This document shows positions 1-6,528 of a stretch of DNA of 9,607 bases, piece by piece. The notes beneath the pieces were generated by a model, which saw nothing but the letters and a program-made list of their open reading frames with translations, ran no database searches and was not told the DNA's origin. This DNA is from an uncultured Pseudomonas sp. (lineage in GTDB: Bacteria; Pseudomonadota; Gammaproteobacteria; Pseudomonadales; Pseudomonadaceae), in NCBI GenBank assembly GCA_943914515.1, contig CALUCI010000209.1, forward strand, positions 1 to 9,607. Reading direction: 5' to 3'. How positions within the stretch are numbered: position 1 is the first letter of the stretch; every line of letters begins with the position of its first letter. Position numbers and translations under genes: made by a program.

Positions 1-640
1 TGCTTTCCATCATGGCGAAGATCGCCTCGTACAGCGCCACGTCCACCACCTGGCCTTCGCCGCCGTTCACCTCGCGGTGCCGCAGCGCCATCAGCGCACC
101 GATCACGCCCCACAGGGCGGCGATGGAGTCACCGATGGAAATCCCGGTGCGCACCGGCGGACGGTCGTCGAAGCCGGTGATGTAGCGCAGTCCGCCCATG
201 GATTCGCCGACTGCACCAAAACCGGGCTGGTCCTTCATCGGTCCGGTCTGGCCGAAGCCGGACAGGCGCACCATCACCAGCTTCGGATTCAACGCCTTGA
301 GTACCTCCCAGCCGAGGCCGAGCTTTTCCAGCACGCCTGGGCGGAAGTTCTCGATCAGGATGTCGGCCTCGGCCAGCAGAAGCTTGAGGATGGCAATCCC
401 TTCCGGGTGCTTGAGGTTGAGGGTCAGCGACTGTTTGTTGCGGGCCTGGACGAACCACCACAGCGAGGTGCCCTCATACAGCTTGCGCCACTTGCGCAGC
501 GGGTCGCCGCCATCGGGCGACTCGACCTTGACCACCTGAGCGCCGAATTCGGCGCAGATCCGCGAAGCGAACGGCCCGGCGATCAGGGTTCCGAGTTCAA
601 CCACCTTGAGGCCGGCGAGGGGTTTGCTGGGCAGCGACAT
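1..640 (-). CDS. CaiB/BaiF family CoA-transferase, 5' part (C-terminus beyond window)
   Basis: The first 213 codons of a class III CoA-transferase run off the left edge. These cytosolic enzymes move CoA between carboxylic acids, and the substrate cannot be read from this part. The protein begins MSLPSKPLAGLKVVELG, followed by AGPFASRICAEFGAQVVKVE (about residues 21-40), the nucleotide/CoA-binding start typical of the family. Next come GDPLRKW (45-51), a NKQSLTLNL segment (69-77), ENFRPG (97-102) and SGFGQTGP (127-134). GDS at 170-172 carries Asp171, which aligns with the catalytic Asp169 of formyl-CoA transferase (from family knowledge). Full family length is about 400 residues, so roughly half is missing. 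The start at 640 has only a weak GGAT upstream. The gene diverges from yaeQ across 147 bases. It might be an acyl-CoA or dicarboxylate transferase, but this cannot be settled here. Confidence 0.9.
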   Translation of the reverse strand, partial: MSLPSKPLAGLKVVELGTLIAGPFASRICAEFGAQVVKVESPDGGDPLRKWRKLYEGTSLWWFVQARNKQSLTLNLKHPEGIAILKLLLAEADILIENFRPGVLEKLGLGWEVLKALNPKLVMVRLSGFGQTGPMKDQPGFGAVGESMGGLRYITGFDDRPPVRTGISIGDSIAALWGVIGALMALRHREVNGGEGQVVDVALYEAIFAMMES

Positions 641-787
641 AAGGTATCCGTGGCAATGGGCAGTGCGCCGTTTTTATCACAGGGTGACAGGCGCAGATAC
701 TGTTGTAGCTCATCATCGCGGCTTCGTTTCGTTGATTGATGGCGCATCGGGTAGACTGGGCAACTTTTCCTCTGCAGAAGCCCGCCC

Positions 788-1330
788 ATGGCCCAGCCAT
801 CGACCACCTACAAATTCGAACTGAACCTCACCGATCTCGACCGCGGCGTGTACGAAAGCGTCAAGCAAACCATCGCCCGGCACCCTTCGGAAACCGAAGA
901 ACGCATGGCCGTGCGCCTGCTGGCCTACGCCTTCTGGTACAACGAGCAACTGTCGTTCGGTCGCGGTCTGTCAGACGTCGATGAACCTGCGCTGTGGGAA
1001 AAGAGCCTGGATGACCGCGTACTGCACTGGATCGAAGTCGGCCAGCCGGATGCCGATCGCCTGACCTGGTGCTCGCGCCGCACCGAGCGTACCAGCCTGC
1101 TGGCCTATGGCAGTCTGCGCGTCTGGACGGGCAAGGTGGTGGATGCGGTCAAGGGCCTGAAAAACCTCAATATTGCCGCCGTGCCGCAAGAGGTGCTGGA
1201 AACCCTGTCGACCGACATGCCCCGCGCCATCAAGTGGGACGTGATGATCAGCGAAGGGACGATCTTCGTCACCGACGACCGTGGTCAGCACGAAGTCCAG
1301 CTCGAATGGTTGCTGGGCGAGCGCGGCTGA
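788..1330 (+). CDS. yaeQ: YaeQ family protein
   Basis: A 180-residue protein matching E. coli YaeQ (181 residues) along its length as I remember that sequence. Visible family signatures are LDRG near residues 17-20, ARHPSETEERM at 30-40, FGRGLSDVDEP at 57-67 and WIEVGQPD at 81-88. Structural studies place the family in the PD-(D/E)XK nuclease-like fold. Its biochemical role is still poorly defined, and an early report linked it to suppression of rfaH defects. No signal peptide or membrane segment is seen, so it should be cytosolic. The start follows a modest AGAAG about seven bases upstream. It is the first gene of a + strand run, 45 bases ahead of recJ. A hairpin spanning its stop codon, followed by a T-rich tract, may reduce read-through into recJ. 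Confidence 0.93.
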   Translation: MAQPSTTYKFELNLTDLDRGVYESVKQTIARHPSETEERMAVRLLAYAFWYNEQLSFGRGLSDVDEPALWEKSLDDRVLHWIEVGQPDADRLTWCSRRTERTSLLAYGSLRVWTGKVVDAVKGLKNLNIAAVPQEVLETLSTDMPRAIKWDVMISEGTIFVTDDRGQHEVQLEWLLGERG

Positions 1331-1354
1331 GCCGCTGTCTGTTCTTTTGTTTTT
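1323..1354 (+). terminator. Possible weak intrinsic terminator/attenuator at the yaeQ stop
   Basis: GCGGC (1323-1327) and GCCGC (1331-1335) form a five-pair stem whose loop is the yaeQ TGA. It is followed by a T-rich stretch (about 1336-1354) containing runs of four and five T. The stem is short, so termination would be partial at best. It would let recJ be expressed at a level different from yaeQ. The loop contains the stop codon, so a ribosome finishing yaeQ would disrupt the stem. Confidence 0.35.
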
Positions 1355-1375
1355 CATGGAAGCCAAAGCCGTCCC

Positions 1376-3085
1376 ATGCGTATCGAGCCGCGTTCACTGC
1401 CGTCCACTCTGCCGTTTCTTGGCGACCTGCCGCCCCTGCTGACCCGCCTGTATGCCGCACGCGGCGTACAGAGCGCCGAAGAGCTGGACAAAAGCCTGGC
1501 CCGGCTGTTGCCGTACCAGCAGCTCAAGGGCATCGACGCGGCGGTCGACCTGCTGGTGGACGCGCTGGCCCGGCGCCAGCGCATCCTCATCGTCGGGGAC
1601 TTCGATGCCGACGGCGCCACCGCCAGCACCGTCGGCATGCTTGGTTTGCGCTTGCTCGGGGCAGCGCATGTCGATTACCTGGTGCCCAATCGTTTCGAGT
1701 ACGGCTACGGCCTGACCCCGGAAATCGTCGCGGTCGCGCTGCAGCGCACGCCGGACCTGCTGGTGACCGTGGACAACGGCATTTCCAGTGTCGAGGGCGT
1801 TGCGGCGGCTAAGGCTGCGGGGCTGAAGGTGCTGGTCACCGACCACCACCTACCCGGCCACGAATTGCCGGCAGCCGACGCCATCGTCAACCCCAACCAG
1901 CCTGGCTGCGAGTTTCCGAGCAAGGCGCTGGCCGGCGTCGGGGTGATTTTCTACGTGTTGATGGCCCTGCGCGCGCGCTTGCGCAGCCTCGGCCACTACG
2001 ACAGCACGCCGCAGCCCAATATCGGTGAGTTGCTCGATCTGGTCGCGCTGGGCAGTGTCGCCGACGTCGTGCCGCTGGACGCCAACAACCGCATTCTGGT
2101 GCACCAGGGCCTCGAGCGGATTCGCGCCGGCCGGGCCCGGCCGGGGCTCAAGGCAATTCTGGAAGTGGCGCGTCGCGACCATCAGCGCATCACCTCCACC
2201 GACCTCGGCTTCATTCTCGGCCCGCGCCTCAACGCTGCCGGCCGCCTCGACGACATGAGCCTGGGCATCGAGTGCCTGCTCAGCGCCGACCCGCAACTGG
2301 CGCGGGACATGGCCGTGCAACTGGACGAACTGAACCAGGACCGCAAATCCATCGAGCAGGGCATGCAGCGCGAGGCGCTGGCCCAGCTCAAGGACTTGCC
2401 GCTGGAGTCGATGCCGTTCGGCCTGTGCCTGTTCGAGCCCGACTGGCACCAGGGCGTGATCGGCATTCTCGCCTCGCGTATGAAAGAACGTTATCACCGG
2501 CCGACCATCGCCTTCGCCGATGCCGGCGAAGGCATGCTCAAGGGCTCGGCGCGCTCGGTACCGGGTTTTCATATCCGCGATGCTCTGGATGCCGTGGCCG
2601 CGCGCCAACCACAGTTGATCAGCAAGTTCGGCGGCCACGCCATGGCCGCCGGGCTGTCGCTGCCGGCAGAGAACTTCCCGGCCTTTGCTGCGGCCTTCGA
2701 CGAAGAAGTCCGCCGTCAGTTGCGTGAAGAAGACCTCACCGGTCGACTGCTCTCCGACGGCACCCTCGCCGTCGAGGAGTTTCATCTGGAACTGGCCCGC
2801 GCCCTGCGCAATGCCGGCCCGTGGGGCCAGCACTTCCCCGAGCCGCTGTTCCATGGGGTGTTTCAACTGGTCGAGCAACGGGTGGTCGGCGAGCGCCATC
2901 TGAAGGTGGTGCTCAAGAGCGAGTGTGGTGCGGTCAGGCTCGACGGCATTGCTTTCAGCGTTGACCGTGAGGTCTGGCCGAACCCTACGGTGCGCTGGGT
3001 CGAGCTGGCCTACAAGCTCGACGTCAACGAGTTCCGCGGTCAGGAAAGCGTGCAGTTGATGATCGCGCACATGGAGCCGCGCTGA
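1376..3085 (+). CDS. recJ: Single-stranded-DNA-specific 5'-3' exonuclease RecJ
   Basis: A 569-residue cytosolic exonuclease (E. coli RecJ is 577). It degrades single-stranded DNA 5' to 3' in RecFOR recombination, mismatch repair and base excision repair, using Mn2+ or Mg2+. The DHH-superfamily motifs are intact: DFDADGA at 75-81 (motif I), VTVDNGISS at 130-138 (II), VTDHHLPG at 154-161 (III), and ALGSVADVVPLDANNR at 224-239 (IV region). GPRLNAAGRLDDM follows at 282-294. The DHHA1 domain shows the substrate-binding KFGGHAMAAGLSL at 417-429, and an OB-fold-like C-terminus holds GERHLKVV (505-512) and YKLDVNEFRG (546-555). No other in-frame start is visible just upstream. The nearest purine-rich stretch (GGAAG, ending at 1362) is 13 bases away, so initiation may be weak. 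No motif is broken. Confidence 0.98.
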   Translation: MRIEPRSLPSTLPFLGDLPPLLTRLYAARGVQSAEELDKSLARLLPYQQLKGIDAAVDLLVDALARRQRILIVGDFDADGATASTVGMLGLRLLGAAHVDYLVPNRFEYGYGLTPEIVAVALQRTPDLLVTVDNGISSVEGVAAAKAAGLKVLVTDHHLPGHELPAADAIVNPNQPGCEFPSKALAGVGVIFYVLMALRARLRSLGHYDSTPQPNIGELLDLVALGSVADVVPLDANNRILVHQGLERIRAGRARPGLKAILEVARRDHQRITSTDLGFILGPRLNAAGRLDDMSLGIECLLSADPQLARDMAVQLDELNQDRKSIEQGMQREALAQLKDLPLESMPFGLCLFEPDWHQGVIGILASRMKERYHRPTIAFADAGEGMLKGSARSVPGFHIRDALDAVAARQPQLISKFGGHAMAAGLSLPAENFPAFAAAFDEEVRRQLREEDLTGRLLSDGTLAVEEFHLELARALRNAGPWGQHFPEPLFHGVFQLVEQRVVGERHLKVVLKSECGAVRLDGIAFSVDREVWPNPTVRWVELAYKLDVNEFRGQESVQLMIAHMEPR

Positions 3086-3125
3086 TCGGCGCAGCGACCC
3101 GAGTGTAGGAAACTGGTCTAGGCTG

Positions 3126-3178
3126 GGTAGGACCGGCACTGAGCCGCAGGGAAGAATGAGCGCTCGGTTCGGCCTACC
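3126..3178. promoter_or_regulatory. Imperfect inverted repeat in the recJ/oxidoreductase gap
   Basis: The 119-base gap after recJ contains GGTAGG-A-CCG (3126-3135) and CGG-CCTACC (3170-3178), complementary apart from one bulged A, enclosing about 34 bases. It lies 27 bases ahead of the oxidoreductase start and has no T-run after it. It is therefore more likely an mRNA structure or an operator half-site pair than an intrinsic terminator. I see no convincing -35/-10 pair in this gap. Confidence 0.3.
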
Positions 3179-3204
3179 ATTCGGAGTCATGGAGAGGTGC
3201 CCTC

Positions 3205-4311
3205 ATGAGCCTGTTGCTTGAGCCATACACCCTGCGTCAGTTGACCCTTCCCAACCGCATCGCCGTTTCCCCCATGTGCCAGTACTCCAGCGTCGATGGC
3301 CTGGCCAATGACTGGCACCTGGTCCACCTTGGCAGCCGCGCCGTCGGCGGTGCCGGACTGATTTTCACCGAAGCCGTCGCGGTCACTGCCGATGGCCGGA
3401 TCACCGCCCAGGACCTGGGCCTGTGGGACGACGCACAGATTCCCGCCCTGCAACGCATCACCCGCTTCATCACCGCCCAGGGCTCCGTGCCGGGTATCCA
3501 GCTCGCCCACGCCGGGCGCAAGGCCAGCACCCATCGGCCGTGGCTGGGCAAGCACGGCAGCATCAAGCCGGAAGATGGCGGCTGGATACCGGTCGGGCCG
3601 TCGAAAATCGCCTTCGACCCGCAGCACACGCCACCGGTGGAACTCAGCGAGGGGCAGATCCGCGAGGTCATCGAAGCCTTTGTCGCTGCCGCCAAACGCG
3701 CGCTGGTGGCGGGCTTCAAAGTGGTCGAAGTCCACGCCGCCCATGGTTACCTGCTGCACCAGTTCCTTTCGCCGCTGAGCAATCAGCGCCGGGACAGTTA
3801 TGGCAGTTGTTTCGAAAACCGCATCCGCCTGACCTTGCAGGTCACCGAAGCGGTTCGGGAGGTTTGGCCGGAGTCCTTGCCGCTGTTCGTGCGGGTGTCG
3901 GCGACCGACTGGGTCGAGGATGGCTGGAACCCGGACGAGACGGTGGAACTGGCAAAACGCCTGAAGGCGCTAGGCACGGACCTGATCGACGTGTCGTCCG
4001 GCGGCACCTCGGTCAATGCCGAAATCCCCACCGGGCCGGGCTATCAGACCCGCTTCGCCGAGCGTGTGCGCAAGGAGTCGGGGATTGCCACCGGCACCGT
4101 CGGCATGATCACCGAACCTGCCCAGGCCGAACACATCCTGCGCACCGGTCAGGCCGACGTGATCCTGCTGGCCCGCGAACTGCTGCGCGACCCGTACTGG
4201 CCACTGCATGCCGACGATGACCTCGGCGGCAACAAGGCGACCTGGCCGGCGCAGTACCAGCGAGCCACCAGCCGCGACCAGCCGATTCACGAGTCCGATC
4301 TGCGCGATTGA
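3205..4311 (+). CDS. Old-yellow-enzyme family NAD(P)H:flavin oxidoreductase (XenA/YqjM class)
   Basis: A 368-residue FMN-dependent ene-reductase, probably reducing activated C=C bonds or nitro/xenobiotic compounds with NAD(P)H in the cytosol. Family landmarks are PNRIAVSPMCQYSS (16-29) with Cys25 and Tyr27, the flavin-tuning and substrate-contact positions of the YqjM/XenA class. GIQLAHAGRKAS (97-108) holds Gln99 and the 'thermophilic-like' loop. The substrate-binding pair lies in VEVHAAHGYLLHQF (His177 and His180), with Arg230 in LFVRVS and GTVGMI (297-302) near the phosphate site. The usual YGGSxENR is YGSCFENR here (199-206), a small deviation. Length agrees with P. putida XenA (about 363), but the sequences differ enough that I do not assign that symbol. 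A clear GGAGAGG at 3191-3197, seven bases upstream, supports the start. It follows recJ in the same direction. Confidence 0.93.
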   Translation: MSLLLEPYTLRQLTLPNRIAVSPMCQYSSVDGLANDWHLVHLGSRAVGGAGLIFTEAVAVTADGRITAQDLGLWDDAQIPALQRITRFITAQGSVPGIQLAHAGRKASTHRPWLGKHGSIKPEDGGWIPVGPSKIAFDPQHTPPVELSEGQIREVIEAFVAAAKRALVAGFKVVEVHAAHGYLLHQFLSPLSNQRRDSYGSCFENRIRLTLQVTEAVREVWPESLPLFVRVSATDWVEDGWNPDETVELAKRLKALGTDLIDVSSGGTSVNAEIPTGPGYQTRFAERVRKESGIATGTVGMITEPAQAEHILRTGQADVILLARELLRDPYWPLHADDDLGGNKATWPAQYQRATSRDQPIHESDLRD

Positions 4312-4341
4312 GGGCTAGCCCGGGGCCGCATTCCGGCCCCG
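4312..4341. terminator. GC-rich hairpin between convergent genes
   Basis: CGGGGCCG (4321-4328) and CGGCCCCG (4334-4341) form a perfect eight-pair stem with loop CATTC. It is preceded by the palindrome GGGCTAGCCC (4312-4321). It lies directly after the oxidoreductase stop and before the hicB stop, which is read from the other strand. No T-run follows in either direction. It could therefore block 3' exonucleases or act with Rho, rather than being a classical intrinsic terminator. Confidence 0.5.
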
Positions 4342-4357
4342 ACGCTGGAGGCGGACC

Positions 4358-4690
4358 TCAGGCATGGGCCGCCTGATTCAAGACATCGCTTACCCATTGA
4401 TTGATGCTTTTATTGGCCAGTTCAGCCTTGGCCGCCACGTTGGCGTGCAATGCGGGCTCCAGACGCAGGCTGAGCTTTCCCGAATAGGTTTTCTGTGGCT
4501 CGCGGCCGAGGCGGGCGCAGGTTTGCAGGTAATCGTCCACGGCCTCTTCAAAGGCTTCGCGCAGCTCGGCAACCGACTCGCCGTGAAAGCCGATCACATC
4601 GCGGATTCCCGCCACATGGCCAATGAGCAGTTGATCTTCATCACTGTATTCGATGCGGGCTGCGTAGCCCTTGTAGGTCATTACGTTCAT
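4358..4690 (-). CDS. hicB: HicB family antitoxin
   Basis: A 110-residue type II antitoxin expected to bind and block HicA and to repress its own operon. The N-terminal half carries the HicB partial RNase-H-like fold: YKGYAARIEYSDEDQLLIGHV (about 6-26), then GESVAELREAFEEAVDDYL (37-55). The C-terminal part, SGKLSLRLEPALHANVA (70-86) to SINQWVSDVL (95-104), looks like a ribbon-helix-helix DNA-binding unit, the larger of the two known HicB designs. The start overlaps the hicA stop as ATGA and has AGGAGT seven bases upstream (4697-4702), supporting ATG 4690 over the ATG three codons later. Translational coupling with hicA is likely. Confidence in family is high; antitoxin activity is inferred. 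Confidence 0.92.
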   Translation of the reverse strand: MNVMTYKGYAARIEYSDEDQLLIGHVAGIRDVIGFHGESVAELREAFEEAVDDYLQTCARLGREPQKTYSGKLSLRLEPALHANVAAKAELANKSINQWVSDVLNQAAHA

Positions 4691-4941
4691 GGGGTTACTC
4701 CTGCCTGTTCGAGAAACAGGCGCGCGTCACGAACCTGATAAGGCTTGGCATGCCTGTCCGGATGGGGGCGATGAAACGTGGCAATCACGCCCTTGAGCTC
4801 GAAGCGCACCCGCGAGCCGTTGCCTTCGATCGCCTTGGCGCCTGCACTGATGAACAATGATTCGATTCGAGACCATTCAAGACTCCGGGGTACCGGTTTG
4901 GAGAAGATCAAGCCGAGGGTGCTGAGCTGATGATTATTCAT
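4687..4941 (-). CDS. hicA: HicA family toxin (variant with Arg at the classical His position)
   Basis: An 84-residue putative mRNA-cleaving toxin, first gene of the hicAB pair. It shows the HicA order: WSRIESLFISAGAKAIEG (23-40), GNGSRVRFELKG (40-51), ATFHRPHP (54-61), and a final helix VRDARLFLEQAGV (70-82). In well-studied short HicA proteins the GS is followed by a catalytic His. Here residue 44 is Arg, as in a longer HicA subfamily I recall with GSRV and FHRPHP motifs, where His57 and His60 are the obvious catalytic candidates. No ribosome binding site precedes ATG 4941. The palindrome that probably serves as operator abuts the start, so the message may be leaderless or start just upstream. 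The 5' part looks less GC-rich than the neighbouring genes, consistent with acquisition by transfer. Confidence 0.85.
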   Translation of the reverse strand: MNNHQLSTLGLIFSKPVPRSLEWSRIESLFISAGAKAIEGNGSRVRFELKGVIATFHRPHPDRHAKPYQVRDARLFLEQAGVTP

Positions 4942-4960
4942 GGTATCAAACTATGATACC
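4942..4960 (-). promoter_or_regulatory. Perfect palindrome at the hicA start; likely HicB operator/promoter
   Basis: GGTATCA (4942-4948), five bases AACTA, then TGATACC (4954-4960) form a perfect inverted repeat immediately next to the hicA ATG. Such repeats beside toxin-antitoxin genes are usually bound by the ribbon-helix-helix antitoxin. Read on the - strand it contains TATCAT, five of six matches to a -10 box, which would put the transcript start within a few bases of the start codon. I see no good -35 at the right distance. TTGAGC lies 12 bases upstream of TATCAT, which is too close. Confidence 0.55.
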
Positions 4961-5031
4961 GAGTCACGTCGCTCAATCAGTTGCGGGTAGGAAAAGGCGG
5001 CAGGAGGAAGAGGATGTTTCCCGGGAGAAAG

Positions 5032-5070
5032 CTGCGCAGGGAAGTCGGGATTGCCCGACTCCCTGCGCAG
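5032..5070 (-). terminator. Intrinsic-type terminator after patD
   Basis: CTGCGCAGGG (5032-5041) plus AGTCGGG (5043-5049) pairs with CCCGACT (5054-5060) plus CCCTGCGCAG (5061-5070). This gives 17 pairs with one bulged A at 5042 and loop ATTG. It begins six bases past the patD stop in the direction of transcription and is followed by CTTTCTCC, a weak U-tract. It closes the transporter-dehydrogenase operon and keeps its transcripts out of hicAB, which is read in the same direction. Confidence 0.7.
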
Positions 5071-5075
5071 GCAGG

Positions 5076-6500
5076 TCAATGCTTGAACATCACATGCCGA
5101 ATGCAGGTGTAGTCCTCCAGGCCATACATGGACATGTCCTTGCCGTAGCCAGAGAGTTTCTGCCCGCCATGGGGCATTTCGCTGACCAGCATGAAGTGCG
5201 TGTTGACCCAGGTGCAGCCGTACTGCAGGCGCGCCGAGAGGCGGTGGGCGCGGCCGACATCGGCGGTCCACAGCGATGAAGCCAGGCCGTAGTCGGAGTC
5301 GTTGGCCCAGGCCAGTACCTGCGCTTCGTCGTCGAAGCGCGTCACCGAAACCACTGGCCCGAACACTTCGCGGCGGACGATCTCGTCGTCCTGCTGCGCG
5401 TCGGCCAGCACCGTCGGCTCGAAGAAGAAACCATCGCCAGGCACTGCCTTGCCGCCGGTCACCAGGCGGATGTGCGGCTGGGCGATGGCGCGCTCGACGA
5501 AGCCGGCGACGCGGTCGCGGTGCTGTGCGGTGATCAGCGGTCCGAGTTCGGTGTCCGGGTCATCCTGCAGGCCGTACTTGATGGTCGAGACCGCTGCGCC
5601 GAGCTTCTCGACGAACTGCTCGTAGATGCCACTCTGGGCGTAGATGCGGCAGGCGGCGGTGCAGTCCTGGCCGGCGTTGTAGAAGCCGAAGGTACGGATG
5701 CCTTCGACGGCGGCGTCGATGTCGGCGTCGTCGAAGATGATCACCGGCGCCTTGCCGCCCAGTTCCATGTGCATGCGCTTCACGCTATCGGCGGTGCTGG
5801 AAATGATGTTCGAACCGGTGGCGATGGAGCCGGTCAGCGACACCATGCGCACCTTCGGATGGCTGACCAGCGGTGCACCGACGCTCGGCCCCTTGCCGAA
5901 GACGATGTTCAGCACCCCAGCCGGGAAGATCCCTGCGGCGATCTGCGCCAGGCGCAGGGCGGTCAGCGGGGTCTGCTCGGACGGCTTGAGCACCACGGTG
6001 TTGCCGGCAGCCAGGGCCGGGGCGATCTTCCAGGCGACCATCATCAACGGGTAGTTCCATGGCGCGATGGAAGCGATCACGCCCACCGGGTCACGGCGGA
6101 TCATCGAGGTGTGGCCCGGCAGGTACTCGCCCGCCGCCGAACCGCTGAGGCAGCGGCTGGCGCCGGCGAAAAAGCGGAACACATCGGCGATGGCCGGAAT
6201 CTCGTCATTCAGCGCGGCGCTGTAGGGCTTGCCGCAGTTGTCCGACTCAAGCTTCGCCAGTTCTTCGCCATGAGCCTCGATGGCGTCGGCGAGTTTCAGC
6301 AGCAACAGCGAGCGGTCCTTGGGTGCGGTTTGCGACCAGCTTTCGAAGGCGTGGTCGGCGGCGCGCACGGCGGCATCGACCTGGGCCGTGCTGGCCTCCT
6401 TGATACTCACCAGCGTGGTGCCCAGCGACGGGTTGAGCACGTCGTGGCTCGGGCCTTCGCCGGCCACCAGTTGGCCGTTGATCAGCAGCAGGGTTTGCAT
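5076..6500 (-). CDS. patD: Gamma-aminobutyraldehyde dehydrogenase
   Basis: A 474-residue NAD(+)-dependent aldehyde dehydrogenase, the same length as E. coli PatD (YdcW) and very close to it along the whole chain as I remember that protein. It oxidises 4-aminobutyraldehyde, made from putrescine by a transaminase, to 4-aminobutyrate in the cytosol. Catalytic features are intact: PWNY at 147-150 with Asn149, LKPSE at 171-175 with Lys172, the SLTGS nucleotide loop at 221-225, MELGGK at 245-250 with general base Glu246, GQDCTAAC at 277-284 with nucleophile Cys280, and EVFGP at 378-382. The C-terminus YGKDMSMYGLEDYT is characteristic of this subgroup. GAGGA seven bases upstream supports the start. 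It lies 28 bases after the second permease and is last in the operon. Betaine aldehyde dehydrogenase is a less likely alternative. Confidence 0.95.
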   Translation of the reverse strand: MQTLLLINGQLVAGEGPSHDVLNPSLGTTLVSIKEASTAQVDAAVRAADHAFESWSQTAPKDRSLLLLKLADAIEAHGEELAKLESDNCGKPYSAALNDEIPAIADVFRFFAGASRCLSGSAAGEYLPGHTSMIRRDPVGVIASIAPWNYPLMMVAWKIAPALAAGNTVVLKPSEQTPLTALRLAQIAAGIFPAGVLNIVFGKGPSVGAPLVSHPKVRMVSLTGSIATGSNIISSTADSVKRMHMELGGKAPVIIFDDADIDAAVEGIRTFGFYNAGQDCTAACRIYAQSGIYEQFVEKLGAAVSTIKYGLQDDPDTELGPLITAQHRDRVAGFVERAIAQPHIRLVTGGKAVPGDGFFFEPTVLADAQQDDEIVRREVFGPVVSVTRFDDEAQVLAWANDSDYGLASSLWTADVGRAHRLSARLQYGCTWVNTHFMLVSEMPHGGQKLSGYGKDMSMYGLEDYTCIRHVMFKH

Positions 6501-6528
6501 GATTCAGTCCTCGTCAGGCAGGTCAGGT

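Noticed and set aside
641..787. Possible divergent promoters between the CoA-transferase and yaeQ
   Set aside because: TTGATT and TAGACT occur on the + strand but are only 14 bases apart, and a GATAAA on the - strand lacks a partner at proper distance. Neither is good enough to list.
1850..3190. Long open frame (446 codons) on the - strand opposite recJ
   Set aside because: It is antisense to an intact recJ and has low-complexity Gln/Ala/His/Arg-rich content with no recognisable domain, as expected for shadow frames in high-GC DNA.
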